From the NCBI RefSeq assembly GCF_051622035.1, contig NC_135357.1, positions 12,669,001 to 12,733,000 of the forward strand: 64,000 nt of DNA, in the 5' to 3' direction. Shown one piece after another: positions 34,044 through 45,679 of this stretch. The position numbers and the translations under genes were made by a program. Positions within the stretch are counted from its first letter, which is position 1; each line of letters begins with the position of its first letter. The DNA is from Arctopsyche grandis (taxonomy: Eukaryota; Arthropoda; Insecta; Trichoptera; Hydropsychidae). The notes below the pieces were generated by a model. It searched no databases, was not told where the DNA came from, and was given only the letters and a program-made list of their open reading frames with translations.

Positions 34044-34274
34044 TGTTCCGACTTTTGTAATGACGTGTGGCAAACAGTCTTATTAACTGATTGTCGATTG
34101 GCATTATTGACGAGTTGGCATTAGTGTCGGCCCAAGCGGAAATACGCGACGGTCGACAGAGTCACCGAGTAGACGGCGTACGGACAGCTTGTGTTCCGTA
34201 CGCTCCGCTGGCCCACCACGTGCAAATTTTACATTTCAATAAACTACATCAAACCATTATCGAAGTCTTTTCCA
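34044..34274 (+). repeat. 3' LTR of BEL/Pao element
   Basis: Same 231 bp as the 5' LTR, with AATAAA at 34,238-34,243 providing the element's polyadenylation signal. Followed by GGTAC (34,275-34,279). Confidence 0.95.
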
Positions 34275-34279
34275 GGTAC

Positions 34280-34835
34280 TTAATTCCTGGGAAAGACAAG
34301 CTGGCCCTGTCTCGTTACACGGCGAAACGCTACGCAATAAGGGAACGTGCGTGTGCTTTACGATCGATATAAACAAGATTTTAATTGTGCACCGTGCAAA
34401 TTGAAATAATTTAAGCGCCTCATATATATTTTACGTACGATTTATTCAACCTAGTTTAAGTTATGATCGTTTTAAATCAGATCATACCAACATTTTATTA
34501 GACGAAGCCAATTAAACCTGTGTTTCTTCTATGTATGTATGTAGATATGTAGATCTCAAGCCATATATTTTTAGGAAATCACAAAAGACAAAAATTCTAT
34601 TAAATTTAAATGAATGATGAAACATTCAATGGAAACGTTTACATTCAAAATTCAATTCTCAATCTTTCAACTATACTTTCTTATATTTTTGATTTAATTT
34701 AAGTAGTAATTTCTTAGCAAAGTCTCACAATTGCTACAAAAAGTGCTCTTTCTGTAACGTTTCTTATGGATTTGCATTGCTCGAAACATTTGCTATGCCA
34801 ATAATATTTTGTATATCTTCCAGTGTAATTTTGAA
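34280..34835. other. non-coding stretch right of the BEL/Pao insertion
   Basis: No gene is recognised. ATGTATGTATG microsatellite occurs near 34,531. Confidence 0.45.
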
Positions 34836-35013
34836 TGTAGTTCGGTGGTTGCAGTAATACTAACCACCTAGAGGTTCTTTGTGACTCCAAGTCGATCGCT
34901 TCCTATCACAGTTTTCCAATTTATCTGATTTCATTGTTGAAACATTTCCTCATCAAATTGTAAAACCAACCTATGTACTATTTTTTATTACTACTTGAAT
35001 ATGATTTGAAATT

Positions 35014-35231
<218 letters not shown>

Positions 35232-35330
35232 TCTATAAATGTATATATATTCAAGTTAAATTCCATAGATGCCTCTCAGGGGCAACCTGTAATGGAATCA
35301 TATGTAAATATTAATAAAAAGAAAGGTAGA

Positions 35331-36540
35331 TCTGCTATTAGAATTATTTGAGAATTTAGACCTATGGAGCATTACATTTCAATGTACTTCAATGATCAAA
35401 TAAAAATAAAACAAAAAAATCTAAATAATACAGAATAAATAATGGGGTGTATTTTTCATATATAGTAGTACCCATGTATGATTTTACAGTACTGGAAAAC
35501 AGTACAAAACTTTACACAGTGATATTCATTTTACCCATCGTATTATTGAATGTTGGAATGTCGGAGAAGTACTCTTTGCCTTAAAATTGATTATGCATTA
35601 TAAAATTCCATGTAGATAGAGGTACAATATATATCTCCTATTTTTAATTCAACATTGGAATGTTGTACAATGTATGGGGGAAGGGTCTGAAAGATAGTGG
35701 TTGACCCAGTTAATTAGAATGTAAGTGGCGAGACAGTCTTATCGCCAAATTGCCCGCCGGTCATAATCGTAACATACTATCCTTAAGGGTCGGACAAGGG
35801 TTGCGGACACATAAACACAATCATACGAAATACCCCCCCCCCCCCCATCCCATCAGCTTATGGTAATAACGCACCCATTTATGTATCCATTACACGTAGT
35901 CGTACCTGTTAATTATGTTCGTTGAATTTCGTGAAATAATTTAATAAAATAATCGACATCGGAGCCGAATAAGTTGTCTGTGAATTATTCGCCTAAAATT
36001 TAGAAACGGAGGTGTGCTTTATGATAGGGATATCTGGAGGGCCGTGATTTATAGATTTGAAATAGCTCTTGGCGGGGTCTACGTGAACAGCTTTCTAAAG
36101 GTGTTCCAATGACATGCCAAGGGCGTACATGATAAATTCGGATTCGTTTTTTTATATAGTTTTGATTTCAAATTATAAATAAGATCATGATTTGACTATC
36201 AATAAAAAAAATATATTGATTTAAAATTAGGCTTTTTGTGAGTACACTTCAGCGGTAGCTTTGACGCGAAAAAGTGTTACTTTTAAAATCGCTATAAATC
36301 CGAGATTACCTCTTGTTTAAACATCATAATATTTATATCATTAAATAGAAGAAAAATAGCGCTCTTTCAAAATCTGAAATATTTATTAATCGACATGCAT
36401 GATTCTTGTAAAATGACCGTAACAAACTAAACTAATGATAATTTGAATGATGTTCACAAAGCAATTTTGCTAAACAGTGGTAAGAACGATAAAATATTAT
36501 TTATTTATTTATAAAACAGTAACTCTTTCATATCGTTTCA
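35331..36540. other. non-coding stretch
   Basis: No gene is recognised. A C14 run lies at 35,833-35,846. The rest is non-repetitive at this scale. Confidence 0.45.
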
Positions 36541-36609
36541 AGACAAAAACTCCACGGACATTTGGCCCGACGAATATAAATCCAGCCGACAAAAATCTAG
36601 CTGACTAAA

Positions 36610-36890
36610 GATGCAGACACACAGAGTGGTATGCAAAAAAAATCTGGCATGCATAGTCTGTACCGTCACGATCCTTCCCAAAACTTACTCCTCAGAGTGT
36701 TTTCGTTGTTATTTTATCCTTGTATTCACTTATGTTTGACAGTGATCGATTATGGCGACTTCCATATATGATGAAATGTAGGAGAAATTTGTTGAAATAA
36801 TAAGATTGTTCGCATTAATAATGAAGACACGCCTATCACAGCTGGAGTCTACTTAGGCGTGCCGTCCCGCAATTTTAACTGTATTCTTAC
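36610..36890 (+). repeat. interspersed repeat family R1, copy 3
   Basis: Shares GCAGACACACAGAGTGG, TGCAAAAAAA, GGCATGCATAGTCTG, CGTCACGATCCTT, TTATTTTATCCTTGTATT, TTTGACAGTGATCGAT and GCCTATCACAGCTGGA with the copies at 0.23 and 0.48 kb, in the same order. Confidence 0.65.
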
Positions 36891-36994
36891 CATAAAACTC
36901 CAGCCGAAAATTCATCCACACGCCAATAGATCCAACGACATAATAAAATTTCAAAATGATTTTTTTTATAAATAGCGTTCAAGAAATCAATGAG

Positions 36995-37270
36995 TCTTAC
37001 AAGGTATTTACTAGCCTCTTCTTATTGTTAGTTACACTTGTATAACAATAAATGTTCTCTTCCTAAAACTCTTCCGATCCCTTTGAAACTTTGCCATTTT
37101 GCGAGGTTTGGCCCTAGATAGAGAATTCAGTTGTGTCCGCTTAGGTTTATAGTGAAATATTATCGTAATTAACGTGTTTCAAGATTCGGAAATTTTGATG
37201 TTGGTGTCAGTAGCCTTTGTTTATTTAATTTTCCACCTCCCACTCGTTAAGTCAGATTTTAATTGTTTAA
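36995..37270 (+). repeat. interspersed repeat R2, left part of interrupted copy
   Basis: Matches the reverse of 24,610-24,880 (ACAAGGTATTTACTAG, CTTCCGATC, TTTGAAACTTTGCCATTTTG, AGATTTTAATTGTTTAA) up to the TTAA at 37,267-37,270, where the piggyBac-type element begins. Confidence 0.7.
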
Positions 37271-38228
37271 CCCTTTGGCTGCTACGAGGTTTTTCAATGT
37301 CCAAGCGAAAAATGCTAACATTTGTAATTATTTTGAAAAAAATTAATATAATATTTTTTTTTACATACTTACTTCGCCGAACACTCGTAATTTTTATAAT
37401 ACTTTATATACATTTTTAAGAAGCAGTCGTGGACTCGTGCTCTCTCTTTCTGTCTTGCTTTTACATGCGTGCGTGCGAAAGAGATACCTACATATATACA
37501 CTAAATAAGTTTTGACGATTGTTTTCCGAGGCTTTATTCTTTTCAATAATCTATTTTTAGATATCGATGTATCCTTACAACATGCGATATATTCGAAACA
37601 GTTAGCGGTCTCTCTCTCTTTCTTTCTTGGTTTTAATTGTGTACGTATGAGCGAGACACACAAGGATGCGAAGTTTCTAATAATCAAATAATTTTTCAAC
37701 ATGTATCATAAACATTTTGTATGCATTTCAGTTGCATTTGATTGATTGCATGAATTCGTGACGTCTCGTGACCTTTATAATTGAAAGCGGATTTCTATTG
37801 TTTTTTGCCATTTATTTTAACTCTGCAAAATGATATCGGACAGTGAAAGTGATGAAAGCGAAATAATAGCTCCTCGCCGAGGAACTCGACAAATCAGCAG
37901 CTCTACTGATTCTGAAAATGAATTTATCGATAATAATCAATTCCCAAGTAATAACTCCTTATATGACATTGACAACGAACCCGAAATTTACTTTGATGAT
38001 GAACCCGAAATTGAAGAGCTTTTATTTAAAAAATTGATAAATATTTATAAAGCTTGATTGAAAAATAAATATAAATACGTATATAAAAAAAATGTTTCGT
38101 GCCACTGATGCGCTGGTGGCTCAAAGAAAGTATCGAAATACGACAATTAATGACGTCAACAACGATCGTCGTAGCAATCTTCGCCGATTTCAAAACAACG
38201 ATTTATCGTTGTTGTAGCAGTCAAAGGG
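37271..38228 (+). mobile_element. non-autonomous piggyBac-family element (958 bp)
   Basis: Terminal inverted repeats CCCTTTGGCTGCTAC (left) and, reverse-read, CCCTTTGACTGCTAC (right), 14 of 15 matching, flanked by TTAA at 37,267-37,270 and 38,229-38,232. TTAA targeting and CCC-starting ends are hallmarks of piggyBac. The R2 copy at 24.5 kb has a single TTAA at the homologous position, which confirms the insertion and its boundaries. Length and the single short frame show an internally deleted derivative that would need a transposase from elsewhere. Confidence 0.9.
37830..38057 (+). pseudogene. truncated piggyBac-type transposase N-terminus (75 codons)
   Basis: Starts MISDSESDESEIIAPRRGTR and is strongly acidic (repeated SDSE, NEPEI and DDEPEIEELL), ending in a short Lys/Leu tail. 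Acidic, poorly structured N-termini are usual in piggyBac transposases; none of the catalytic DDD core or the C-terminal Cys-rich domain remains. The ATG has a good context (CAAAATG). The frame may survive because deletion joined the first coding segment to the 3' region. Activity as a transposase is excluded; a regulatory role is speculative. Confidence 0.6.
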
Positions 38229-38232
38229 TTAA

Positions 38233-38345
38233 ACGCCTGTAACTTTATCTGTTTCACACTATATCTTACAAAATTTTCATTATAGGGTCTCATTATCTCT
38301 CATATATAGTTTACTTCACTAATAAGTTAAAATGTTTATATTATA
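38233..38345 (+). repeat. interspersed repeat R2, right part of interrupted copy
   Basis: Continues the reverse of 24,605-24,480: ACGCCTGTAACTTTATC, CACACTATATCTTACAAAAT, TCTCATTATCTCTCATATA and TTCACTAATA. Confidence 0.7.
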
Positions 38346-38619
38346 ATGTTGATACTTCGATATGCGTGTTATAACTAACACGCTAATGGTAACCATTTAC
38401 GACTCTCAGCTCGAACCAGTCGATCTTTATTTTCAACTCTCTGACTACGACTTTCTGGCTTGATTTTTTTTATTCTTCAAATCATTTTGAAATGTTATGG
38501 TCATTATGTTGTTAGATATAATGGCATGTAAATCAATGATCGGCTGGAAATTTAGTCTAGATTTTTTTCGGCTGTATCTTTTGTCGTGGACGTATTGTCG
38601 TTGGACCACACATATATAT

Positions 38620-39840
38620 GTATGTCCGTAAAGCTTTGTTAGTAGAATCCTTTTATATTCAGTTCTTCATTTGAATCAAATCTGCTTAGCCAAGGTAATT
38701 TTTTCATTATAAATATATTATGGGCTACGTATGTATATTAATTAGGATTAGAAATGTACATGTAGTTAGATCATCACTTTTATTCAACAATACCATATCA
38801 AAAAATTTTGTTTGAAAAAATTCAGGTAAGTTACTGGCACATTATTTAAAAACTTGTATATTTGTCCATACAATTGTTTCCAAGAAGGAAATGGACGCCT
38901 TTGTCTTCCAAAGACGGCGAGCGGCGAGGTGAAATTCTCAGTAATAAAGGTTCGTGAGGACATTTCGGTCCAGAACACTAAGCAACCGTTTAAACTTGCA
39001 GTTATTTATGTAACCTCGTCGAAGTTAGGCCGAGGGAAATGGGAGTGGGCGAGGGAGAGAGGTGAAAAGGGTGGCGGATGGAGAAACGTGTGTGCATGCC
39101 TTGAATATTTGCGCGAATCTCGAGGTGCGTGCATAAATAATGCGAAAATTGCACTAGAGCCATGAGTTATGACCTTAATGTATTGTTTATGATAATAGCA
39201 TTGCCCTACCAAGATCAACTGCCGAGGTGAACGCGTCTCGGCTTATTTCGATTATGGACTCGCATTCTGAGGGAATTTTATGCGGAATTTACATATACCT
39301 ATACATACATAACTCCTCGGCGGATGCAAATGCTGCGCTATTGTAAATTTGAAACCTCAACTTTTTCCCATCGTTCGATTGATGATGGCCGCTTGAAAAA
39401 ATATCGGTGGACGAAAGAAAATAAACAGCGGCGAGACAAAGTGCCAGAGGCCGAAGCGCGTGCCGAAAGTTCACTCACCGTTGTTGCCTGCGCGGGCCTG
39501 GATGTATTTTTTATGATTTGAAAGGGGGCGGCATGGGGCGAGGAGCTGCAGTGTCATCGCGTCATTTGCCAATTCGCCCACGGAGTCCCATGCATTCGTA
39601 ATACAGTCGTCTCGTTAGTTCGGTCTAGGTGGGGGATCCGTTTTCCGATGTCGATACCTTTGTCGTCAGTGTCGCAGTTTTATTAAATCAACCCTGGAAA
39701 CGAAATAACACACACCATTTATAATTATGATTAAAGTAAACGCTGAAATTAAAGAACAACTATTTATAACTAAGATAAACACAGAAATTAAAGAATAATT
39801 ATAACTAAGATAAGCACATGTATTGATAAATGTTTTAAAT
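38620..39840. other. non-coding stretch
   Basis: No gene is supported. The block 38,880-39,520 is less AT-rich and carries frames on both strands without domains (one covers 103 codons at 38,854-39,165). Confidence 0.4.
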
Positions 39841-39845
39841 CTTAA

Positions 39846-40366
39846 GAGGGCTGGAGGCCAGCGCCTTGTCCATACAAACGTATTACACTTCTTCATTACT
39901 CAATTATGGTACTAGAGAAATTATTTTTTCTAAAATATATGATATCTACCATAGGCATGTTTTTATCTTTTTATTTTTTTGTTTAGTTATTACTTTATCT
40001 ATGTTTTTTATAGGAGCTAGGAGCCACTAAACATCTATAAAATCGCCTCGTTTTTACACCCACGAAAAGAGTCGATTTTTAAAAAACTACGAAGACATTT
40101 GTTCTATTTTTGCATAGAAAATATCTTTCTCATACCGATGATGAATTTTTTTTTTAATTGGTCCATTTTCGGAGGAAAAAACTGGAGAATACGAAACCTC
40201 GATTTTGTCGATTTAAAATAGGTATTATCTGGTCGAGGCGTAACTGTCGCATTCACTCAATATATGTACATATATATATTAATATATGTATATTGTCGCA
40301 TTCACTCAATATATATATCGAAGAAAGGAACGGCAACAAAATGAAGGTTTCGGGTATCCAGCCCTC
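39846..40366. mobile_element. MITE with GAGGGCTGGA termini, TTAA (or TA) flanks
   Basis: Left end TTAAGAGGGCTGGAGGCC and right end (reverse-read) TTAAGAGGGCTGGATACCCG. If TTAA (39,842-39,845 and 40,367-40,370) is the target duplication, the element is 521 bp with 10 bp inverted repeats. A TA duplication with longer inverted repeats is equally possible. Inside, TGTCGCATTCACTCAATATA is repeated directly ~59 bp apart. No coding capacity. Confidence 0.6.
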
Positions 40367-40499
40367 TTAACGTGCATGTGAGTTTCGAATAGATATGAAT
40401 TTTTGTGCGGCCTGCCAAATTGTTGGTTATTAGAGGATCACTTATTTTTTTATGCTGAAATTCTTTTTCACGACAGTAAATAATGTATATCTATAAATA

Positions 40500-40575
40500 G
40501 TATATCACTTGCGGCCCGACGTTCATTTTTAATTCCTAATGCGGCCCTTCATTCGAAAAGTTTGCCCAGGCCTGA
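40500..40575 (-). mobile_element. possible hAT-type terminus fragment
   Basis: Read on the minus strand, CAGGCCTGGGCAAACTTTTC is followed by GGGCCGCATTAGG and GTCGGGCCGCAAGTG. The CAG...GGGCAAAC start and repeated GGCCGC motifs resemble hAT-derived MITE ends. The matching second end is not found, although GTGCGGCCTGCC occurs at ~40,407. Confidence 0.3.
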
Positions 40576-41970
40576 TCTACAGTCTAGAAAATTTTAACTG
40601 ATTAATTGGAATCACGTATTTTGAAATGAAGTAACTTCCTTGTACAATAGTATATTATTATACTATTATTGCAATATGAACTACCATTGTGTTATTCATC
40701 ATTCACTTATCCCGTTTTCGATGTCTTATTCCCATTATGTATCATATATAGCATGTTTTGTTTCAGTTACCATGCTGAACTTAATCTAACAAAACAAATT
40801 GAATACTATCGTTCAAATTAAATATTATTATTCTTGAGTTTCTACCTGTATGCATTATACAATACAATTGAATTGAATTGAAGCGCATTTTTTCACAATC
40901 CGTATTCGGCTTTGACTTATGCGATTGTTTCACTTGCGAAACCAATCAAGCACCTACAACGCCGCTCGGTCTCGCCAGTGTTTGTTCAAAGGACCGATAC
41001 TGCATCCACCCCTAGATTCGACTTTTTTTATATCTCTTTTATTTGGTATTATTGTTATGACCCCCAACGCTTCTATCGCCGTCATCCGAGCCGGCCGGTC
41101 GGGTCTATATTTGATTAAAAAATAACGACATCGGTCCTGAGCCGACGGACGTACCTATACAAAAACGCATCCCGGGGCCGGACAAAAAGGCGATCAGAAT
41201 ATTCTCCGAGTCCTCTCGCCACTCATTCATTGTGTTGCACATTCGACGGTGTAACCGACCGACTGCAGCTGCATGCACTCCTGATATTTCGTCCGGTATT
41301 CAAATCCACTCCCACGCTAAACACGCCAGCGAACAAAAACGAACAAAATCCGACTAAGAAACTAACGAACCGTGCCAAAAAACTAACTAGCAAGCAAGTG
41401 ACTCCTAGCTAACGAACTAACACATACATACATATGCACACATTTGGTTCAATTCACAAAATAAAATGATTTCCAGATAAAGACTTCTGCAATAAAATTC
41501 TATTTAACTAACCATTAATTCAACTAACCTTACTTTTTCCGTGCTCTGTCTCTCATTTGTGGCCTTTTCACATTATCTTCGGTAACATACAAACGTACAT
41601 ACTTCTGTATATATGTAGGTATGTTTATTTAATATTTATTAGGTTTTTGAGCTAATTTTCCTATTATGCTGTACATTAACATTAGAATAATATAATACAA
41701 TGATTACTAACAAAATTAAATTAAAATTGTAAAATAGAAAATGATCAGTAGATCAGTTGCTATTAAAATAGATATGAGATGTATTGTGAACATAATTTAG
41801 TAATAATAAAAAGCATTTAAAAATCAATATCAAATTTAATATTTATGTAAATGTGTGTTTATATATTTACATATTTTAGTTTTTTTGGTCATTGCGACAA
41901 ATTGGGGATACCTGTTATGTCGCTATGATCCTATTTACTAATAAAATTAAAATTTGAGTATAATTCATGT
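40576..41970. other. non-coding stretch
   Basis: No gene is recognised. The part 40,900-41,410 is moderately GC and has overlapping open frames in three phases without any domain. Confidence 0.4.
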
Positions 41971-41974
41971 CTTA

Positions 41975-42593
41975 TGCTGCGTACGCACCAAAACAACGAA
42001 CGGCCAACAGGCCAACTTTTAAAACCAGTAGCGTACAAAATATTGAAATAAAAATAAAAATTGAAATTAAATATAAAAATTAAGCTAAAGAGCGAGATTG
42101 AGCTAAAATTAGATCATCGTTGATGTTTTGAATTACGACGATACGCATTTTCAACTAGAGAAATATTATAATTTCTCTGCTTACGAGCGAAAAAAAATTC
42201 TTGTTATTATTTATTAAAAGTCGTCACGATGTCCACTGTCCTCTGAGAAAACAATTATACGGCATCACACTTTAGCCTATATACGGTTGTGTGAGTTGAT
42301 TTGAGATTGTATTTGTATATTCGTGAATTATCTCCCATTCGATCAAAATTCATCCTCTTGTCGGTCATCACAAAGGGAAATAAAATTAATAAATAAATCA
42401 GCTCAGAGGTAAAATTTATCGGATGATGTGTGATTTTGATATTGTTTTTGTTTGTGATTGCCGACCGACTTAAAATATAGAAATTGTCTATTAATTTTAT
42501 TTCGACGCAAGAAAAAAAAGCCTTTGACAAAACACCGACGGTTTTTTAAAAGTTGGCCTGTGGGTCGTTCCTTGGTTTGGTGCGTACGCAGCA
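41975..42593. mobile_element. MITE, PIF/Harbinger-like (TTA duplication, ~46 bp inverted repeats)
   Basis: Left end TGCTGCGTACGCACCAAAAC and right end (reverse-read) TGCTGCGTACGCACCAAACC; matching continues through CAGGCCAACTTTTAAAA, about 46 bp with few mismatches. TTA occurs immediately outside both ends (41,972-41,974 and 42,594-42,596). A 3 bp TWA duplication is characteristic of PIF/Harbinger. The 619 bp interior lacks a transposase. A GAGAAATATTATAATTTCTC palindrome lies inside at ~42,160. Confidence 0.8.
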
Positions 42594-42889
42594 TTATACA
42601 TCTTTTAACCATTCTTTAACATTATATACGATATGTATATGTGAGTCATACTTCTCTCCCATGTTCATTGAAAAAACATTGATCAAAAACTTTCTCTTAC
42701 ACACAAAATTATATTTTTAATTTAAACACAGCATTAATTCATTCGTCCAAATAATAAGCGGATCCAAGGAGGGTACCATGTGTGCTATGGCCCTTCTCTC
42801 TTTTGGACGAATTTAATTTCATATATATGTACATATGCAAATACATACATTTTATTTGGTTTTTCAGATATTTTATTATTTATTAAATA

Positions 42890-42945
42890 TACTGCAGTGG
42901 CATAATTTAATGCGCCATTGTGGCCAAAAATATTAGTTACAAATA
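42890..42945 (-). mobile_element. LINE 3' terminus module, copy 2 (decayed)
   Basis: On the minus strand, GGCCACAATGGCGCATTAAA, TTATGCCACTGCAG and TTTAATAAATAATAAAAT follow the order of the module at 8.68 kb. The hairpin is partly decayed. Confidence 0.45.
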
Positions 42946-43079
42946 TTTATTTATTTTACAGGTAAGCACCTATATACATATGTATATTTACATTACACAC
43001 GACTATGGTCAAACATTGTACAGAGTATTATACAAAGCAAATAAAAATATTAATTAACACCCACATAGACTTGTATGAT

Positions 43080-43258
43080 CAAAAAATTGATAAATTGCCG
43101 ATTTGTTGGAACCGTTTCGATGAAAATCAGATAAATTGGCAAAAACTCTGGTAGAAGAAGATCGAACTGGAGTCACAAATTCAAGGTCTGTTTTGAACCC
43201 GTGACTACTTTGTTCGAAAGCATTATATGCTAACCACTAGTATATGCTGCGGCTTTAA
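43080..43258 (-). mobile_element. tRNA-derived SINE family S1, copy 4
   Basis: Minus strand: ACTAGTGGTTAGCATATAAT (A-box-like), then AGTCACGGGTTCAAAACAGA (B-box-like), GAATTTGTGACTCCAGTTCG, CCAATTTATCTGATTTTC and CGAAACGGTTCCAAC. Same block order as the other copies. Confidence 0.65.
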
Positions 43259-43259
43259 A

Positions 43260-44978
43260 TAAATTATTCACAACAGATTTTAAATCGACTAAGTTTAATC
43301 CAAGGTGAAATTGACCTTTCACGCTAGTACCTTAACATCCTTACAATTTATGACTTTTAACGAGATATTTATGTACTATTTTTTATTTTAATGGCCTCCT
43401 CTTTACCATTTTCTGGATCTTCTAGTGGTCAAAATTTAATTTAAGTTGAACTTCTTCAATGGTACGAGTTTCATAGCTACATACATAATAAGAATGATAA
43501 TCCATACCCACCAGATCATGAAAATCAATTTGATCTGATTCATTCAATCATTCTCTTCACCAAATTATCTTTCATTTCTTCATTTAATTCTGCTTCAGTA
43601 AATAACAAAAACACTACTGAAGAAACCACATAACGCTTCAATACCACTTGGCAAACGTACAAATATTCACCACAGTGAATATGCAATATTTCTTTTTAAT
43701 TTCCGGAAGTGTATAATAGCCTCATACGTACTAAATATAAACACAACTTGCGTTTTCAGATTCACAATATGCAAACGAAGCGTGATATATGATGGGTGTG
43801 CACTTTATTGCTAAGTGCACTGACCATTTCCAAGTAACGTATGAAGGATGGGGTGTACGGGAGGGGTGTTGTTGACGCAGCCACTTTACCCCTGGGGGAA
43901 TGTTGGCGTATGTTTGCATTCAGGATGTATTATTAATTTTCAGTTGCGAAAATTCAATTGAGATATTTCCTCGACGATAACGAATCGCACTCGCTTGTCC
44001 AGGTGGGTACTTCATTTACTGACCTTAATGCTTTATACGAATGTACGCTCGTTCCATTCGAGCTTCTGTTTGAGTTAATTTTAATTTTGCCCGATAGTAC
44101 ACAGAAATAATGCGCAAAGGAAGTCCCTCTCGGAAAAATAAATTGATCCGAAGCAATTTTCTCCCCAAATCCCGTGCAATCCGGTTGAAATGTAACGAGA
44201 GACGATGCGCACACAGATTTCGCGTCTGTACCAATTATTCCTCTTGAGTTATGTACTCAGTCAGAGACAAAAAAAGACAGAATGGTAATGGATAATGGAT
44301 ACTGTTCGGATTTTCCCGCAATAAAGCCTTTCGTGTGATGGAATTGATTAAGGCAAATATATTCGACGATCGCTTTTAAAAATTCCCAGCGTTCGTTATT
44401 TTTAAGCTGTTTCTTTTTTGTCCGTAGATGTGCATTTGCATACAAATATTCAATTTGCATGCAGTTCGAGTGCGCTTATATCACTTGTTACTCAAGCTAT
44501 GTACAAATGTATGTATAGATACTAATGCTTAAATCTGTCACGTATCTACACTAAACAAATACACATAAATAAATATGTATATATGTATATGTAGTTCTGG
44601 CTCACTAACCGATCGCGAAAATTAATAGATATGTAGATACATATGTATGTATTACTTGTTCAAAGACGTTGAAAAGCTAAAGTTTCCATTTAATTTTTTT
44701 TTAATACATTTTTTTTGCAATATAAAGGGAACTTCTGTAAATTGAATAATATAAAAAAATAATGTATTGTTGCTGATGTTGTCTACTGCTATTATTATGT
44801 TTAAATTAAATAAAAATATTTATGGTGTTTCGTATCAAGAGCTAACTTATATGGATTAGATCTATTAGATATGTAATAGAACTAATATGTTCCGTAATGT
44901 GTATGTGACGTATCAAATTAGAAGCAACCGACACGATCTATTCATATTATACAGCAGTACAATGTCACCAAAACGCAT
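43260..44978. other. AT-rich non-coding stretch
   Basis: No gene is recognised. ATGTATATATGTATATG-type microsatellite lies near 44,575-44,592. Confidence 0.45.
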
Positions 44979-45600
44979 TGTTGCGTAGGGGTGGGTGGAG
45001 GATCCAAGTAAAAGGCCAAAGTCGTGTCACAGCATTTATTGGTGATTAAGGAGATCCACGCACCACCAGTGCTCCGTCCAGAATGTCTTGATATGGTCTA
45101 AGTAGCTCCTTATAAAGGACAGGTCGCTCAAGGCATCTTCGACGTCCGATTACTTCCCTATTGCTTAGGCATGTACCCGGATATGCATTACCACGACATT
45201 CGCGTTGTCAGTTCTAAGAACTCCACGGGAATGCGACCGAGTGCCGCTACCGCCGCTAAGTGCATTCGGGGGTCTCCCATTGTTAGCCGACTTGCATTTA
45301 AGTCTGGAGATAATCCTCGAAACCAATTATAACGGCGGCTCCTTTTAGCATACGCTAAAGTATCAAACAAAAACATCTTTCTTTGGCTGCTGCGGAAATA
45401 TTCACACATGACGTAACGTCGTAGTGGCGAGTGCACTCGTACTCACAAAATATGTAAGCCGATTTTGCCTTACACTCGTCCAAAACAAGCATGAACGTGC
45501 TGAAAACGATCAGTGCTGTAAAGTATGAACAGAATGAGTCTCTTCCGTGCAGTGCTGTGCTGTGTAGTGCCGAGATGTTGACTTGCAATGCTGGATAATA
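44979..45600 (-). mobile_element. possible old solo LTR
   Basis: A GC-richer island whose minus strand shows, in order, TCCTTTATAAGGAGC (TATA-like, ~45,110), CACCAATAAATGCTGTGA (poly(A) signal near 45,040) and an end CCTACGCAACA at 44,979. That order fits U3-R-U5. I could not find the opposite TG terminus or a target duplication, so the boundaries are uncertain. An ancient promoter-containing host sequence is the alternative. Confidence 0.3.
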
Positions 45601-45679
45601 TAAGCGAACCGTTACGGTCAAAATACATACATATTTTTTGATTTTAAAATGCTTTTTATTATTACTCAATTATTTTCAC

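Larger units (their letters stand above)
26259..34274 (+). mobile_element. complete BEL/Pao LTR retrotransposon (8,016 bp)
   Basis: Two 231 bp LTRs (26,259-26,489 and 34,044-34,274) begin TGTTCCGACTTTTG and end GAAGTCTTTTCCA. I found no difference between them by eye. The 5 bp GGTAC occurs at 26,254-26,258 and 34,275-34,279 as a target duplication, the length typical for BEL/Pao. Order inside: tRNA-Tyr-type primer-binding site, ~1.24 kb leader with a tandem array, Gag, DSG aspartic protease, RT (YVDD), RNase H, integrase (HHCC, DDE) and ~1 kb 3' untranslated region. The protease-RT-RH-IN order and the three zinc knuckles match BEL/Pao. The only visible lesion is one in-frame UGA before integrase. 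Identical LTRs imply recent insertion. No envelope frame is present. Confidence 0.95.
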
